From an uncultured Bacteroidales bacterium (GTDB lineage Bacteria > Bacteroidota > Bacteroidia > Bacteroidales > UBA932), in NCBI GenBank assembly GCA_934695325.1, contig CAKUVD010000003.1, forward strand, positions 137,389-201,388: DNA of 64,000 nt, read 5' to 3'. The notes under the pieces were generated by a model. It had not been told where the DNA came from and did not search any database. It worked only from the letters and a program-made list of their open reading frames with translations. The number at the start of each line of letters is the position of its first letter. Positions within the stretch are counted from its first letter, which is position 1. The position numbers and the translations under genes are program-made. Of this stretch, positions 7,385 through 17,251 are shown piece by piece.

Positions 7385-7789
7385 CTATTCGGAATTTTCA
7401 GAGCCGGTCAGCCCTGCCATAAGGCCTTCAAGTTCCTCTGCGGAAAGCATCTTGCACGTTCCGTCGAAATGCGCTCCCAGTTCGACAACAAGTCTCTGCA
7501 CGTGCAGATCCCCATCCACCTCGCAGCTGTCCTTCAAGGTCAATGTATCCTTCACATAGAGGCTTCCTGTCATCTTTCCCCAGAAATCCAGGTTAGTACA
7601 GATGATCTCGCCTTTTATTTCAGCCTTTTCACCTACTACGACACGCCCCTCGGAGCATATACGCCCCTCAAAGCAACCGTCTATACGCAAATCATTCGGC
7701 GAGTTGATGTCTCCCTTTATGACCGTTCCGGTCGAAATCCTGCTGACCTCATTTACATTGACAACAGGAGTCTGTTCCGTCTTACCCAT
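7385..7789 (-). CDS. Bactofilin (polymer-forming cytoskeletal protein)
   Basis: A 134-residue protein with the DUF583/bactofilin beta-helix core (about residues 18-110), built from short repeats such as GTVIKGDI, LRIDGCFEGRI, GRVVVGEKAEIKGEI and GDLHVQRLVVELGAHFDGT. Bactofilins polymerise without nucleotide into filaments at the membrane and organise cell-wall enzymes or polar structures. The start codon overlaps the secA stop codon by one base (TAATG), implying translational coupling. The short, poorly conserved N- and C-termini are normal for the family. Confidence 0.92.
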   Translation of the reverse strand: MGKTEQTPVVNVNEVSRISTGTVIKGDINSPNDLRIDGCFEGRICSEGRVVVGEKAEIKGEIICTNLDFWGKMTGSLYVKDTLTLKDSCEVDGDLHVQRLVVELGAHFDGTCKMLSAEELEGLMAGLTGSENSE

Positions 7790-10700
7790 TATACAAGTCC
7801 TTTACCGTGACAGTTCTTATATTTGAGACCGGAGCCGCAAGGGCAAGGGTCATTCCTTCCGATTTTCTTGTCCACGTGAATCGGCATCCTGGCCTTAGGC
7901 TGCGAACCATTCGTGCTCAAGTCACCGTGCTGAGTCTGCATCTTGGACATTTCGTTCTGTGGACGCTGAGGCTCCCTGGCCTGCTGTGCCTGATCCGGCT
8001 CACGCAAGAATATCGTGGCGCGCAGAAGGAATGAGAGGACATCCCTGTCAAGTGCCTCAAGCATCGAAGCGAAGAGATTATAACTTTCAATCTTATAGAT
8101 GACGAGAGGATCCTTCTGCTCATAAGCGGCATTCTGCACGGACTGACGAAGATCGTCAAGGTCACGGAGCTGCTGTTTCCAATGGTCGTCTATCTGATAC
8201 AGTATAATGGTCTTGCTGAGAGACTTGGCCAGTTCCTTGCCCTCTGTCTCGTATGCTTTCTTAAGGTTTATCACCAGCTGCAACACCTTCCTGCCGTCAG
8301 TAATCGGAACAGCTATGTTCTGCCATCTCTCACCCTGCTTCTCGAAAATATCCTTGACAAAAGGATATACCTTGGCGATCATCGCATCCATCCTTCGGCC
8401 GTAAGCCTCACGCATATGGTCGGTCAGGGCCTTCTTGATATCGTCCTTCTTGGAGTCCGACCAGAATTTCTCGTCGAAGCCAGGATCGATGGAGAGCTGC
8501 GCCATAAGGTATGACGAGAACTCATCATAGCTCATCCCGTCGGCCTTCTCCACAAGAACCTCCGCGGAATCGATCATCATATTCATAACGTCGATCTCTA
8601 TCCTCTCTCCCGAGAGGGCGTTACGCCTTCTGGAGTATATGGCCTCACGCTGGTAGTTCATCACGTCATCATACTCAAGAAGCCTCTTACGGATGCCGAA
8701 GTTATTCTCCTCGACCTTGCGCTGAGCCGTCTCGATGCTGTTTGACAGCCACTTGCTCTCAAGTGAATCCTCCTCCGTCATTCCGAGCCTGTCCACTGTG
8801 GCGGCTATCTTCTCGGAACCGAAGAGTCGCATCAGCTTATCCTCGAATGATACATAGAACGCTGATGATCCAGGATCTCCCTGACGTCCGGCACGTCCTC
8901 TGAGCTGACGGTCCACACGACGGCTGTCGTGCCTTTCCGTACCGATTATGGCGAGACCGCCGGCCGCTTTGACCTCTGGAGACAGCTTGATGTCAGTTCC
9001 TCGTCCCGCCATATTGGTGGCAACGGTGACGGTGCTTGACTGTCCTGCCTGTGCCACGATTTCCGCTTCACGAGCGAACTGCTTGGCATTAAGCACATTG
9101 TGTGGAATTCCACGCATCTTCAGCATTCGGCTTAGGAGCTCGGACGTCTCCACATCTGTAGTACCCACGAGAACAGGCCTCCCGGCTGCACGGAGCTCTG
9201 CGACCTTGTTGATCACTGCGGCGTACTTAGCTTTCTTGGTCTTGTATATCTTGTCAGGCTCATCAATCCTTATCACAGGCTTGTTGGTAGGTATGACCAC
9301 GACATCCAGCTTATAGATGGACCAGAACTCTCCGGCTTCCGTCTCGGCTGTACCTGTCATACCGGCAAGCTTGTGATACATACGGAAGTAGTTCTGCAAC
9401 GTCACTGTGGCGAAAGTCTGTGTAGCCGCCTCGACAGCCACATTCTCCTTCGCCTCGACAGCCTGATGCAGGCCGTCGCTCCAGCGCCTTCCCTCCATAA
9501 TACGGCCAGTCTGCTCATCCACGATCTTGACCTTGCCGTCTTCAGAAATGATATAGTCCACGTTCTTCTCGAACATAGCGTAGGCCTTCAGGAGCTGTAT
9601 CATCGTATGGACTCGCTCGCTCTTGAGCGCATAGTCTTCCATCAAGGCATCCTTCTTCTCCTGTTTCTCCGCAGGGGTGGCGTCAGATTTCTCTATGTCC
9701 GCTACCATAGATCCCACGTCAGGAAGTATGAAGAATTCAGGGTCGGAGACCTCAGCCGCAAGCATATCGTGCCCCTTGTCCGTCATATCGACGGAATGCT
9801 GCTGTTCGTTTATGACAAAATAGAGAGGATCGGTCACTTCAGGCATCTGCCTTTCATTGTCCTGGATATAGAAGTTCTCCGCTTTCTGCATCAGCTGCTT
9901 CATTCCAGGCTCGCTGAGGAACTTGATGAGAGGCTGATATTTAGGAAGTCCCTTATGACAACGGAACAGGAGCTTGGCTCCTTCGTCTTCCTTTCCTTCC
10001 GCAATAGCCTTCTTGGCATCATTGAGAGTCTTGGTGATCAAAGCCCGCTGGCTGCTGTAAAGTTTCTCGACATATGGTCTGAAGAGCTTGAACTGCTCGT
10101 CATCCTGAGTCTTGGCTACAGGGCCGGATATGATGAGAGGTGTCCTGGCGTCGTCGATAAGGACTGAGTCCACCTCATCGACAATGGCGAAATGATGCTT
10201 GCGCTGCACCAGGTCTTTCATACTGGTGGCCATATTGTCACGCAGGTAGTCGAATCCGAACTCATTGTTGGTTCCGAACGTGATGTCGCATTCGTATGCC
10301 CGCCTCCTGGCGTCACTGTTAGGCTCGTGCTTGTCAATGCAATCCACGGAAAGTCCGTGGAACATATACAGAGGGCCCATCCATTCGGAGTCTCGTTTGG
10401 AGAGGTAGTCATTCACTGTCACCATATGGACGCCCTTCCCAGCCAATGCGTTAAGGAACACCGGCAACGTGGCCACAAGCGTCTTTCCCTCACCTGTCGC
10501 CATCTCCGCTATCTTTCCTTGATGCAGTACGATACCGCCGATGATCTGGACATCATAATGAATCATATCCCACGTGACCTCATTTCCGCCGGCAAGCCAA
10601 TGATTCTGCCAAAGAGCCTTGTCACCTTCGATTTTCACGAAGTCACGCGTGGCGCTGAGGTTTCGGTCGAATTCGGATGCGGTAACCTCGACCACAGGGT

Positions 10701-11073
10701 TCTGCGCGAATCTCCTGGCCGTGGACTTCATTATGGCGAACGCCTCAGGAAGGATCTCATCCAGGACCTTCTCAATCTCCGCATCCTCATCCTTGACGAG
10801 TTTGTCGGATTCTGTGGCAAGCTCTTCCTTGCGATTTACCGGGATATCGCTCTCCAACTGCTGCTTTATCTCGGCTATGCGTTTCTCAAACGGCTCTTCA
10901 CGCTCACGGATCTTGAGTTTCAGTTCCTCCGTCTTCGCGCGGAGCTCATCATTTGAAAGTCTGTCAATCTCCTCGTATGCGGCGAGGACCTTCATAAGGA
11001 TAGGCCTCACCTGCTTCATATCGCGTTCGGACTTGGTCCCGAACACTTTTTTTATTATATCAACTAATGCCAT
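7789..11073 (-). CDS. secA: Preprotein translocase ATPase SecA
   Basis: A 1,094-residue protein counted from the ATG at 11073 ([12 protein letters not shown]); an ATG two codons upstream at 11079 is equally possible. It carries the DEAD-motor Walker A MATGEGKT near residue 190, the [16 protein letters not shown]alker B/signature near residue 298, the [10 protein letters not shown] motif, the arginine-rich [18 protein letters not shown] motif VI, and the C-terminal zinc-binding tail with CPCGSG...CHG. The long insertion between the two motor halves is usual for Bacteroidota SecA. It drives preproteins through SecYEG at the inner membrane by ATP hydrolysis. Confidence 0.97.
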   Translation of the reverse strand: MALVDIIKKVFGTKSERDMKQVRPILMKVLAAYEEIDRLSNDELRAKTEELKLKIREREEPFEKRIAEIKQQLESDIPVNRKEELATESDKLVKDEDAEIEKVLDEILPEAFAIMKSTARRFAQNPVVEVTASEFDRNLSATRDFVKIEGDKALWQNHWLAGGNEVTWDMIHYDVQIIGGIVLHQGKIAEMATGEGKTLVATLPVFLNALAGKGVHMVTVNDYLSKRDSEWMGPLYMFHGLSVDCIDKHEPNSDARRRAYECDITFGTNNEFGFDYLRDNMATSMKDLVQRKHHFAIVDEVDSVLIDDARTPLIISGPVAKTQDDEQFKLFRPYVEKLYSSQRALITKTLNDAKKAIAEGKEDEGAKLLFRCHKGLPKYQPLIKFLSEPGMKQLMQKAENFYIQDNERQMPEVTDPLYFVINEQQHSVDMTDKGHDMLAAEVSDPEFFILPDVGSMVADIEKSDATPAEKQEKKDALMEDYALKSERVHTMIQLLKAYAMFEKNVDYIISEDGKVKIVDEQTGRIMEGRRWSDGLHQAVEAKENVAVEAATQTFATVTLQNYFRMYHKLAGMTGTAETEAGEFWSIYKLDVVVIPTNKPVIRIDEPDKIYKTKKAKYAAVINKVAELRAAGRPVLVGTTDVETSELLSRMLKMRGIPHNVLNAKQFAREAEIVAQAGQSSTVTVATNMAGRGTDIKLSPEVKAAGGLAIIGTERHDSRRVDRQLRGRAGRQGDPGSSAFYVSFEDKLMRLFGSEKIAATVDRLGMTEEDSLESKWLSNSIETAQRKVEENNFGIRKRLLEYDDVMNYQREAIYSRRRNALSGERIEIDVMNMMIDSAEVLVEKADGMSYDEFSSYLMAQLSIDPGFDEKFWSDSKKDDIKKALTDHMREAYGRRMDAMIAKVYPFVKDIFEKQGERWQNIAVPITDGRKVLQLVINLKKAYETEGKELAKSLSKTIILYQIDDHWKQQLRDLDDLRQSVQNAAYEQKDPLVIYKIESYNLFASMLEALDRDVLSFLLRATIFLREPDQAQQAREPQRPQNEMSKMQTQHGDLSTNGSQPKARMPIHVDKKIGRNDPCPCGSGLKYKNCHGKGLV

Positions 11074-11099
11074 AGTCATTCGATTTTTCTCAAAACGTA

Positions 11100-11107
11100 C
11101 AAATATA
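11100..11107 (-). promoter_or_regulatory. -7 element of the secA promoter
   Basis: The minus strand reads TATATTTG, with a TTTC at the -33 position 20 bases upstream. The predicted start is about 15-20 bases before the secA ATG and inside the longer frame beginning at 11181, which supports the shorter protein. Confidence 0.6.
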
Positions 11108-11219
11108 GTGAAATCCAGCGTCAATATGAAATATCGCGCACTAAAAAAAATCAAACCAGCCTGTTGGAAATGAGAATACAATATTCTATATTAGCCATCA
11201 TAACCAATAACACTGAAGA

Positions 11220-12512
11220 ATGCCACATACATCCAGACGCGGAGCGGAACTTCCCGCCTCCCCTATCAGGAAACTCGCACCTTATGCAGCAAAGGCAGCA
11301 CGGCGCGGAGTCAAGGTATATCACCTCAATATCGGACAGCCAGACCTTCCCACTCCGGAAAAGGCGATGGACGCCATCCGGGCCATAGACAGGAGGACAC
11401 TGGAATACAGCCCCAGCCAGGGTATGGAGACCCTCAGGCGCAAATTCGCCGCATATTACAGGAAATTCGGAATCGACCTCGAGCCGGATGAGATCATCGT
11501 CACTGCCGGAGGCTCCGAGGCGCTTCTCGCAACGTTCCTGACCTGTTTCGACCCAGGGGACGAGGTCATCATAACAGAACCGGGATATGCGAACTATCTC
11601 GGATTCGCAAAAGCCGCCGGATTGACAGTCAGAGCCGTGACATCCAGGATTGAGGACGGATTCGCCCTCCCGTCGGCGGATGATTTCAAGGCCGCGATAA
11701 CCCCGAAGACCAAAGCCATACTCATCTGTAACCCTAACAACCCTACAGGATACCTCTACTCCGCTGAGGAACTGTTCAGGCTGAGGGAGCTGGTCCGCGA
11801 ACACGACCTGTTCCTCATTGCGGATGAGGTCTACCGTGAATTCGTCTATACGGACGAACCGTACATATCTGCATTGACCCTATTCGGGATTGAAGACAAT
11901 GTCATAGTGGTGGATTCGGTATCGAAGCGTTATTCGGAGTGCGGAATCCGCATTGGTATGGTGGTGACAAGGAATGCGGAAGTCAGGGACGCCCTGATGA
12001 GATTCTGCCAGTCCAGGCTCAGCCCGCCGCTGCTCGGGCAAATCGTTGCTGAAGCTTCAGTCGAAGGGACGGAAACCTATTCGAGGCAATGCTTTGACGA
12101 GTACAAGGCGCGTAGGGATTTCTTCGTCAGCGGACTCAATGCCATTCCCGGTGTCTATTCACCTGTCCCGGAAGGGGCGTTCTACACAGTAGCCAGGCTT
12201 CCGGTCGATGATGCTGAGGATTTCTGCAAATGGTGCCTAACCGATTTCTGCTGGAAAGAGCACCAGGATGAGGTCAATGCAGATGAAGACGGGATTCATT
12301 TCCGCAGTCCGCTTCCCGGCCCCGACGAATCCTCGCCAGAATATACTGGGGAGACGATAATGATGGCTCCGGCAGCCGGTTTTTATGCCACACCCGGCCT
12401 TGGGAGGAATGAAGTCAGGATGGCTTACGTTCTTGACCGCAAAGAACTGAAGAGAGCCCTGCTCGTGCTCGAGAAAGCCCTGGAAGAATATAACGGGCCC
12501 CGCAGGCAATGA
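11220..12512 (+). CDS. PLP-dependent class I/II aminotransferase (aspartate aminotransferase-like)
   Basis: A 430-residue fold-type I enzyme. The N-terminus ASPIRKLAPYA, the NIGQPDLPTP segment, NPNNPTGYLYS (cofactor-binding Asn), IADEVYREF (Asp/Tyr of the PLP site) and DSVSKRYSECGIRIG (Schiff-base lysine in SKR) are all present. Members transfer amino groups between aspartate or related amino acids and 2-oxo acids in the cytoplasm. An unusual feature is an insertion of about 30 acidic, Pro-rich residues (about 347-376) between FCKWCLTDF and GETIMMAPAAGFY, a junction that is continuous in family members I recall. The gene runs alone and converges on the exopolysaccharide phosphatase. Confidence 0.9.
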   Translation: MPHTSRRGAELPASPIRKLAPYAAKAARRGVKVYHLNIGQPDLPTPEKAMDAIRAIDRRTLEYSPSQGMETLRRKFAAYYRKFGIDLEPDEIIVTAGGSEALLATFLTCFDPGDEVIITEPGYANYLGFAKAAGLTVRAVTSRIEDGFALPSADDFKAAITPKTKAILICNPNNPTGYLYSAEELFRLRELVREHDLFLIADEVYREFVYTDEPYISALTLFGIEDNVIVVDSVSKRYSECGIRIGMVVTRNAEVRDALMRFCQSRLSPPLLGQIVAEASVEGTETYSRQCFDEYKARRDFFVSGLNAIPGVYSPVPEGAFYTVARLPVDDAEDFCKWCLTDFCWKEHQDEVNADEDGIHFRSPLPGPDESSPEYTGETIMMAPAAGFYATPGLGRNEVRMAYVLDRKELKRALLVLEKALEEYNGPRRQ

Positions 12513-12521
12513 GCCTGCGGG
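12499..12521 (+). terminator. Perfect 9-bp hairpin over the aminotransferase stop codon
   Basis: CCCGCAGGC (12499-12507) and GCCTGCGGG (12513-12521) flank a 5-base loop that contains part of the stop codon. It lies between two convergent genes and has no T-tract. It shares the CAGGC/GCCTG core with the elements at 3200 and 22,733. Confidence 0.55.
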
Positions 12522-12525
12522 AGCG

Positions 12526-13230
12526 TCACATAATAGTCTTAAGGAGCGCCACTGTCTTCTTCGACAGAATTTTGCAGGACATCTGACCCTCAAGGGCTCG
12601 AAAACGATGACAGTCAGAACCGACCATACTGTACCAGCCTTTCTCCAGCATCGACTCAGCCTTTCTGGCCTCTTCTTCACCATAGACACCCAATATGGAT
12701 GGGAGATTCAGCTGAAACTTCGCACCCATATCTTGCAGACGGGCATAATCCTCATCATTCATATATCTATAGCGTTCCGGGTGGGCGACAATCGGGACAT
12801 ATCCGTAATCAAAGATGTCCGCAATGATTTCCCATAGGCGCATCGGCGGCGCCCACGTGGAAGTCTCCACAAGAAGTTCGTTGTCACCGTGCAGAAGGAG
12901 ATCCCGTGCCGCAAGCCTTTTCTCGAAAAGATTGTCCATCATATTCTCGGAGGCGAGCCGGAGCTCAATGCTCCCGTGCCAGGCTTCCTGCAGTTCGCCG
13001 AATCGTCTCTTCAGTCTGTCCGTAGTGTTAGGGACATCTTCCATTATGTGAGGAGTACACCATACGACTGACACACCCTTCGCCTCAAGAAAAGAGAGAA
13101 TCTTCAGAGATTCTTCCAATGTCCCCACACCGTCATCGACTCCGAAGAGGATATGGGAATGGTTGTCTTGGAAGCCTTTCATCAGACCAGTTTCCGCAAG
13201 GCTGCTTCTGCTATTGAAAAATCCGAACAT
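12526..13230 (-). CDS. CpsB/YwqE-type PHP tyrosine-protein phosphatase
   Basis: A 234-residue protein of the PHP superfamily. Metal-binding motifs are DNHSHILFGVDDG (about residues 22-34), CTPHIM (about 58), AHPERYRY (about 148) and GSDCHRF (about 206). Such enzymes use manganese to dephosphorylate the tyrosine cluster of a Wzc/CpsD-type autokinase and so control polysaccharide chain length and export. It starts two bases after the kinase stop codon and is the last gene of the wza-wzc-phosphatase unit. The N-terminal sequence MFGFFNSRSS is typical for Bacteroidota members. Confidence 0.92.
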   Translation of the reverse strand: MFGFFNSRSSLAETGLMKGFQDNHSHILFGVDDGVGTLEESLKILSFLEAKGVSVVWCTPHIMEDVPNTTDRLKRRFGELQEAWHGSIELRLASENMMDNLFEKRLAARDLLLHGDNELLVETSTWAPPMRLWEIIADIFDYGYVPIVAHPERYRYMNDEDYARLQDMGAKFQLNLPSILGVYGEEEARKAESMLEKGWYSMVGSDCHRFRALEGQMSCKILSKKTVALLKTIM

Positions 13231-13232
13231 TC

Positions 13233-15686
13233 CTATGATTGTTTTTCCTCAGCCTTGCTCTGGTTTCCATAGCCGTAACCATAGCCATAACCGTAGCCGC
13301 CGTAGCCATAATGACCATAGCCGCCGGCCTGGAAATCTACGCCATTGAGGATAAGCGCCATCCGGTTATATACGCCTTTCTCATATGCTTCCTCCACAGC
13401 CGGAAGGGCTCTCTTGTCGAAGAGGCCTGCCCTGATGACGAATACGGTATAGTCAGCTGACTTCGCTATGATGGACGTATCCGCAACGATTTCTACAGGA
13501 GGACAGTCCATAAAGATATAGTCATAGTTATAAGAAAGTTCTTCGATCATCCTGGTGAATCTGTCCGATACGAGCATCTCAGCCGGATTAGGAGGAAGCG
13601 AACCGACTGACAGTAGGTCAAGTCCGTCCCTGACATTCTGAATCTCAGACTTGATATTGTCCACCTTTCCGTTCAGATAAGCAGAAATTCCTGCCTTGTT
13701 GCGGTCAAGAGCCTTGCTGAGCGTGGCCTTTCTGAGATCAAGATCCAGCAAAAGCACCTTGCAGCCCTTCAGAGCCATAGTAGCCGCCATATTCATCACC
13801 ACGAATGTCTTTCCGGCATTAGGGTTGAATGACGTGACCATTACCTTTCGGCATCCAGTGGCAGTTCCCGTCATAAAATCAAGATTGGTACGAAGCACAC
13901 GGAACGCCTCGTTTATGCCGTCCCTGTTGGCAGGTTCCACCACGATTCTGGAGTTCGCCTTGTCGCACATTTTCTTGTGAAGCCTGTTCATCAACCCTGC
14001 ACCCTGCCCGATCTGCGGTATCTCCGCAAGGAAAGGCAACTGGAGAGCTGTGACATCCTGACGGTTCTTGACGCGAGTGTCAAGCTGCTTCAGCAGGAAG
14101 AATATGCCGAACGGAATGCCCATTCCGAGAACCAATGCGACAAGCAGAACCATCTTATTATTCGGAGAGTCGGGCCTGTCATTACCGGTAGGAGTCATCA
14201 CCAGACGCGTGTTTCCTACATTGACAAGACTGGCTATCTCATTCTCCTCCCTCTTCTGAAGAAGGTAGATGTAGAGTTCCTCCTTTATTTTCTGCTGACG
14301 TTCTATGGAGAGGAGCTGGAGCTCCTGCCCTGATGTATTGGCGATGCGCGACATTATGTCGTTCTCCTCCGCAGAGACCTTGTCCGCCTGAAGCTGAAGC
14401 GTAGATATGAGATTGTCGATGGATCTGTTTATCGCGATCTTCAGGGCGGAGATCGTCTGGTTCAAATCAGACACCAGAGGGTTGTCATTGCTGCTCTCGT
14501 TCATCAGCCTGTCCCTGTTCAGCACAGCCTGGTTATATTCCTTTATCTGGCTCTCCACGGTCGTGCTTGAAAGACCGGAATTGGCCGGTATCAGAGCTCC
14601 CGAATGCGCCGGATTGTCCAGATATTCCTTTATGAACTTGGCAATGGAAAGCTGGTTGTTCACATCGAACGACTTGGCCTTATACTGAGAAGATTCCTCC
14701 AAGTATGCCGCGGACAATGACTGGATGTCCGTGATCTTGTGAGACGCCTTATAATCCTTTAGGTTCTCCTCTACGCCTCCCAGTTCCTTCTCGATGACAA
14801 CGAGACGATCATTGATGAAAGAAGTGGTGTTTCTCGCGGATTTGTTCTTGTTCTCCACCCACTGCTCATTATATATGTCAATGAGTGTCCTCAAGACTGC
14901 GTCAGCCCTGGACGGGAACAGATCCTTGAATGCGAGCACGAGCACAGTGGACTCCTTCCCGGAAAGCGACACTGAGAGCCTCTGGCAGTATGACTTGGCG
15001 AGTCTCTTGGCATTCACCCAGCTCACGACTATCGGCTTGTGCCATTCGCTGTACATCATCGTAGGGACGACGGCGAGCCTGCCGACTGGTGTAGTCAATG
15101 TATCCCGCAATGTACCGGAAATCTTTTCCTTATATTCTATGTCCTCACCGGCGACGCGGAAATCCTTTATCACGAATGTACTGTCACCGGTCCTCGTTAT
15201 CTCGAACGAATATGCCGAGACATTATTGTCGCCGGCCTGGACAAGCGCTATCGGCGAATCAGCGAACTTCTCCCTGCTGCGGAGGAACTGTTTCTCGCGA
15301 TATGTGGTCTCAAGTCCCAGCCTTCTGACGACACAGCTCATCAGGTCAGGAGAAGAGAACGCCTCCATTTCATTATATACGTTGGAGCCTCCGGTGGCGG
15401 CACGATAGCGTGATATTCCACCTGTGAACGAAGCGAGATCCCTGAGCGCTGAATTCTCGTTGCTGTCATCGACTATGACCTTGGCTGAACGAGAGTATGT
15501 CGGCGCTGTCCTGTAGAGATATACTGCAGCGAAAAAGAGGCAGACCGCCACGGACAAGGCATACCACCATTTATTGTCCCATATCATCGACCAGATGTCA
15601 GCGAGATTGAGGAGGTCCCCTTCCTCTTCATTATGATTGCCTGCAAACGGCTTGTTTTCGAGGTTATCTGTTGCCATATTATTCAA
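13233..15686 (-). CDS. Wzc-like polysaccharide co-polymerase and tyrosine autokinase
   Basis: An 817-residue inner-membrane protein. The N-terminal Wzz domain has a first membrane helix at about residues 35-55. A long periplasmic coiled coil with a GNVR-type segment precedes the second helix near residue 505. The cytoplasmic BY-kinase domain has Walker A NPNAGKTFVVMNMA (about 610), Walker A' LLDLDLRKATLSK (about 640) and Walker B FMDCPP. The C-terminus is a Gly/Tyr-rich tail with alternating GYGYG units, the autophosphorylation cluster. It controls polymer length and export together with Wza and the downstream phosphatase. An internal ATG could replace the first one (MNNMATDN), with little effect. 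Confidence 0.94.
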   Translation of the reverse strand: MNNMATDNLENKPFAGNHNEEEGDLLNLADIWSMIWDNKWWYALSVAVCLFFAAVYLYRTAPTYSRSAKVIVDDSNENSALRDLASFTGGISRYRAATGGSNVYNEMEAFSSPDLMSCVVRRLGLETTYREKQFLRSREKFADSPIALVQAGDNNVSAYSFEITRTGDSTFVIKDFRVAGEDIEYKEKISGTLRDTLTTPVGRLAVVPTMMYSEWHKPIVVSWVNAKRLAKSYCQRLSVSLSGKESTVLVLAFKDLFPSRADAVLRTLIDIYNEQWVENKNKSARNTTSFINDRLVVIEKELGGVEENLKDYKASHKITDIQSLSAAYLEESSQYKAKSFDVNNQLSIAKFIKEYLDNPAHSGALIPANSGLSSTTVESQIKEYNQAVLNRDRLMNESSNDNPLVSDLNQTISALKIAINRSIDNLISTLQLQADKVSAEENDIMSRIANTSGQELQLLSIERQQKIKEELYIYLLQKREENEIASLVNVGNTRLVMTPTGNDRPDSPNNKMVLLVALVLGMGIPFGIFFLLKQLDTRVKNRQDVTALQLPFLAEIPQIGQGAGLMNRLHKKMCDKANSRIVVEPANRDGINEAFRVLRTNLDFMTGTATGCRKVMVTSFNPNAGKTFVVMNMAATMALKGCKVLLLDLDLRKATLSKALDRNKAGISAYLNGKVDNIKSEIQNVRDGLDLLSVGSLPPNPAEMLVSDRFTRMIEELSYNYDYIFMDCPPVEIVADTSIIAKSADYTVFVIRAGLFDKRALPAVEEAYEKGVYNRMALILNGVDFQAGGYGHYGYGGYGYGYGYGYGNQSKAEEKQS

Positions 15687-15706
15687 TTTGATTATTAGAA
15701 TAGCGC

Positions 15707-16522
15707 CTATTTAGTCATCGCTATGATCAGGTTGGCTATAGTCACTGCAAACGAACCCATAGACACCCAGAACGATGCTGATTTGAGGTTGTTTTCGTTA
15801 ATGGTCGACTGTCCCGCCCTCACCTTGTTCGGTTCCACGAGGACCACATCATTCTGCTGAAGATAATATGCAGGCGAGCTGAACAGGTCCACTGAACGGA
15901 TATCCACCACATATATATTACGCTGGCCGTTGAGCTCTCGCACAACAGACACTCTGTCTCGCCGTCCATATATGGTCAAGTCACCCGCAAGGCTCAGAGC
16001 CTCAAGCAATGTGATCTTGTCCCCAGTGATGGAATACGTACCAGGATGTGACACCTCGCCGAGGACAGATATCTTGAAGTTCATAAACTCCACCGACACC
16101 ACAGGATCCTTGAGGAGATTCCGGGAGACGAGTTCTCCACGGACCTTGTCAGCCACCTGCCAGCGTGTGAGGCCGGCAACATTGATCTTCCCGACTATCG
16201 GAAATTCGATGTCACCGTTGTTATCGACGGAATATCCAAGGATACGGTTATACGAGCCTGACACGGATGTCTCCGCACCGGCCTGATAACTGACACTTGA
16301 AAGATTGAACATTGCGGACAGCTCAGGATTTCGACTGGATACCACAATGGATATCATATCCTTAGGCTGGACCAGGATGCCCATTTCCGGTTTCATAACC
16401 ATCGCAGTGTCCTGCTTTGCATCCTGAAGATAGTTTATGTTGCGGTACGTCCTGGAACCGCAGGAGGCCAAAAGCATTGATGCGCAAATCGTCACCAACA
16501 GAGATAAAAGCCCGTGTCTCAT
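15707..16522 (-). CDS. Wza-type polysaccharide export lipoprotein (SLBB domain)
   Basis: A 271-residue protein with a lipoprotein signal, LASC with cysteine at residue 21. A Poly_export domain follows (about 50-140, with VQPKDMISIVV), then an SLBB domain (about 150-230, VLGEVSHPGTYSI). A hydrophobic C-terminal stretch (about 245-268) could be the membrane-spanning helix that forms the outer-membrane pore in Wza. It exports capsule or exopolysaccharide. It is the first gene of a three-gene unit with its kinase and phosphatase. No glycosyltransferases, flippase or UpxY-type antiterminator are next to it, so the glycan it exports must be made elsewhere. Confidence 0.93.
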   Translation of the reverse strand: MRHGLLSLLVTICASMLLASCGSRTYRNINYLQDAKQDTAMVMKPEMGILVQPKDMISIVVSSRNPELSAMFNLSSVSYQAGAETSVSGSYNRILGYSVDNNGDIEFPIVGKINVAGLTRWQVADKVRGELVSRNLLKDPVVSVEFMNFKISVLGEVSHPGTYSITGDKITLLEALSLAGDLTIYGRRDRVSVVRELNGQRNIYVVDIRSVDLFSSPAYYLQQNDVVLVEPNKVRAGQSTINENNLKSASFWVSMGSFAVTIANLIIAMTK

Positions 16523-16557
16523 ATTACCAGTTTTATAGATTTTCCGTTTTTAGTCCA

Positions 16558-16565
16558 CAAAGATA
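16558..16565 (-). promoter_or_regulatory. -7 element of the wza-wzc-phosphatase operon
   Basis: The minus strand reads TATCTTTG, with TTCG at -33 after 19 bases. It predicts a start near 16,551 and a leader of about 30 bases. Confidence 0.6.
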
Positions 16566-16641
16566 TCTATTTTATCCGTAAAATCGAATACAATCTGACA
16601 CCAAGAAGCGATTCCGGCATAAGAATCTGTCTAAAATTATG

Positions 16642-16649
16642 TATTTTTG
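16642..16649 (+). promoter_or_regulatory. Putative -7 element of rnhA
   Basis: TATTTTTG matches TAnnTTTG 22 bases before the ATG at 16671. It overlaps the longer frame that starts with TTG at 16647 and so argues against that start. Confidence 0.45.
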
Positions 16650-16670
16650 CGGTATCCGAAAGATTTTTTT

Positions 16671-17192
16671 ATGGAAACATCCAGACCTTTGATATATATC
16701 TACACGGACGGGGCTTCGAGCGGAAATCCCGGCCCGGGCGGCTACGGAGTGGTGATGAAATGCGGGGCATTGACCAAAGAGATGAGCGGAGGGTTCATAC
16801 GCACCACCAACAACCGAATGGAACTTCTTGCGGTGATCACCGGATTGGAGGCTGTCAAATGGAAGAATGCGGACATAGAAGTCTGGAGCGACTCATCCTA
16901 TGTGGTCAAGGCGATAAATGAAGGCTGGCTGCGGAACTGGGAGCGCAAAGGCTTCGCTAAAGTCAAGAACCCGGACCTCTGGAAAAGGTTCCTGGAGGTC
17001 TACCGCAGGCACAATGTCGTCTTCCACTGGCTGAAGGGGCACGCCGGGCATCCCGAGAACGAGAGGTGTGACGAGCTTGCCGTAAACGCCGGAGCTGGAG
17101 CTATATCCCGCGGAGAGCGATTGCCTGTGGACACTGGATTTGAAGAGGCATCAGGAAGTGAGAGCGGACTTTTCGGGCAGTCAGGTCGATGA
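16671..17192 (+). CDS. rnhA: Ribonuclease HI
   Basis: A 173-residue protein counted from the ATG at 16671. The catalytic carboxylates are all visible: YTDGASSGNPG (first Asp), NNRMELLAVI (Glu), WSDSSYVV (Asp) and HPENERCDELA (last Asp, with the His loop). It degrades the RNA strand of RNA-DNA hybrids, acting on R-loops and Okazaki primers in the cytoplasm. A tail of about 25 residues after the core (acidic, Gly/Ser-rich) goes beyond the usual 155-residue length and has no motif I recognise. Confidence 0.95.
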   Translation: METSRPLIYIYTDGASSGNPGPGGYGVVMKCGALTKEMSGGFIRTTNNRMELLAVITGLEAVKWKNADIEVWSDSSYVVKAINEGWLRNWERKGFAKVKNPDLWKRFLEVYRRHNVVFHWLKGHAGHPENERCDELAVNAGAGAISRGERLPVDTGFEEASGSESGLFGQSGR

Positions 17193-17217
17193 ACTTGAAA
17201 ATATGGAAACAGTTTCG

Positions 17218-17225
17218 TAAATTTG
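17218..17225 (+). promoter_or_regulatory. Putative promoter -7 element of pdxA
   Basis: TAAATTTG with CTTG 20 bases upstream, close to the Bacteroidota consensus. It predicts a start about 20 bases before the pdxA ATG. Confidence 0.55.
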
Positions 17226-17251
17226 AAAGATTAACATAAGAAAGACATACT

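Noticed and set aside
9373..10956. Two plus-strand frames of 264 and 254 codons
   Set aside because: Both are antisense to secA, which has all its motifs over the same bases.
11151..11804. 217-codon minus-strand frame
   Set aside because: Antisense to the aminotransferase gene and without recognisable protein features.
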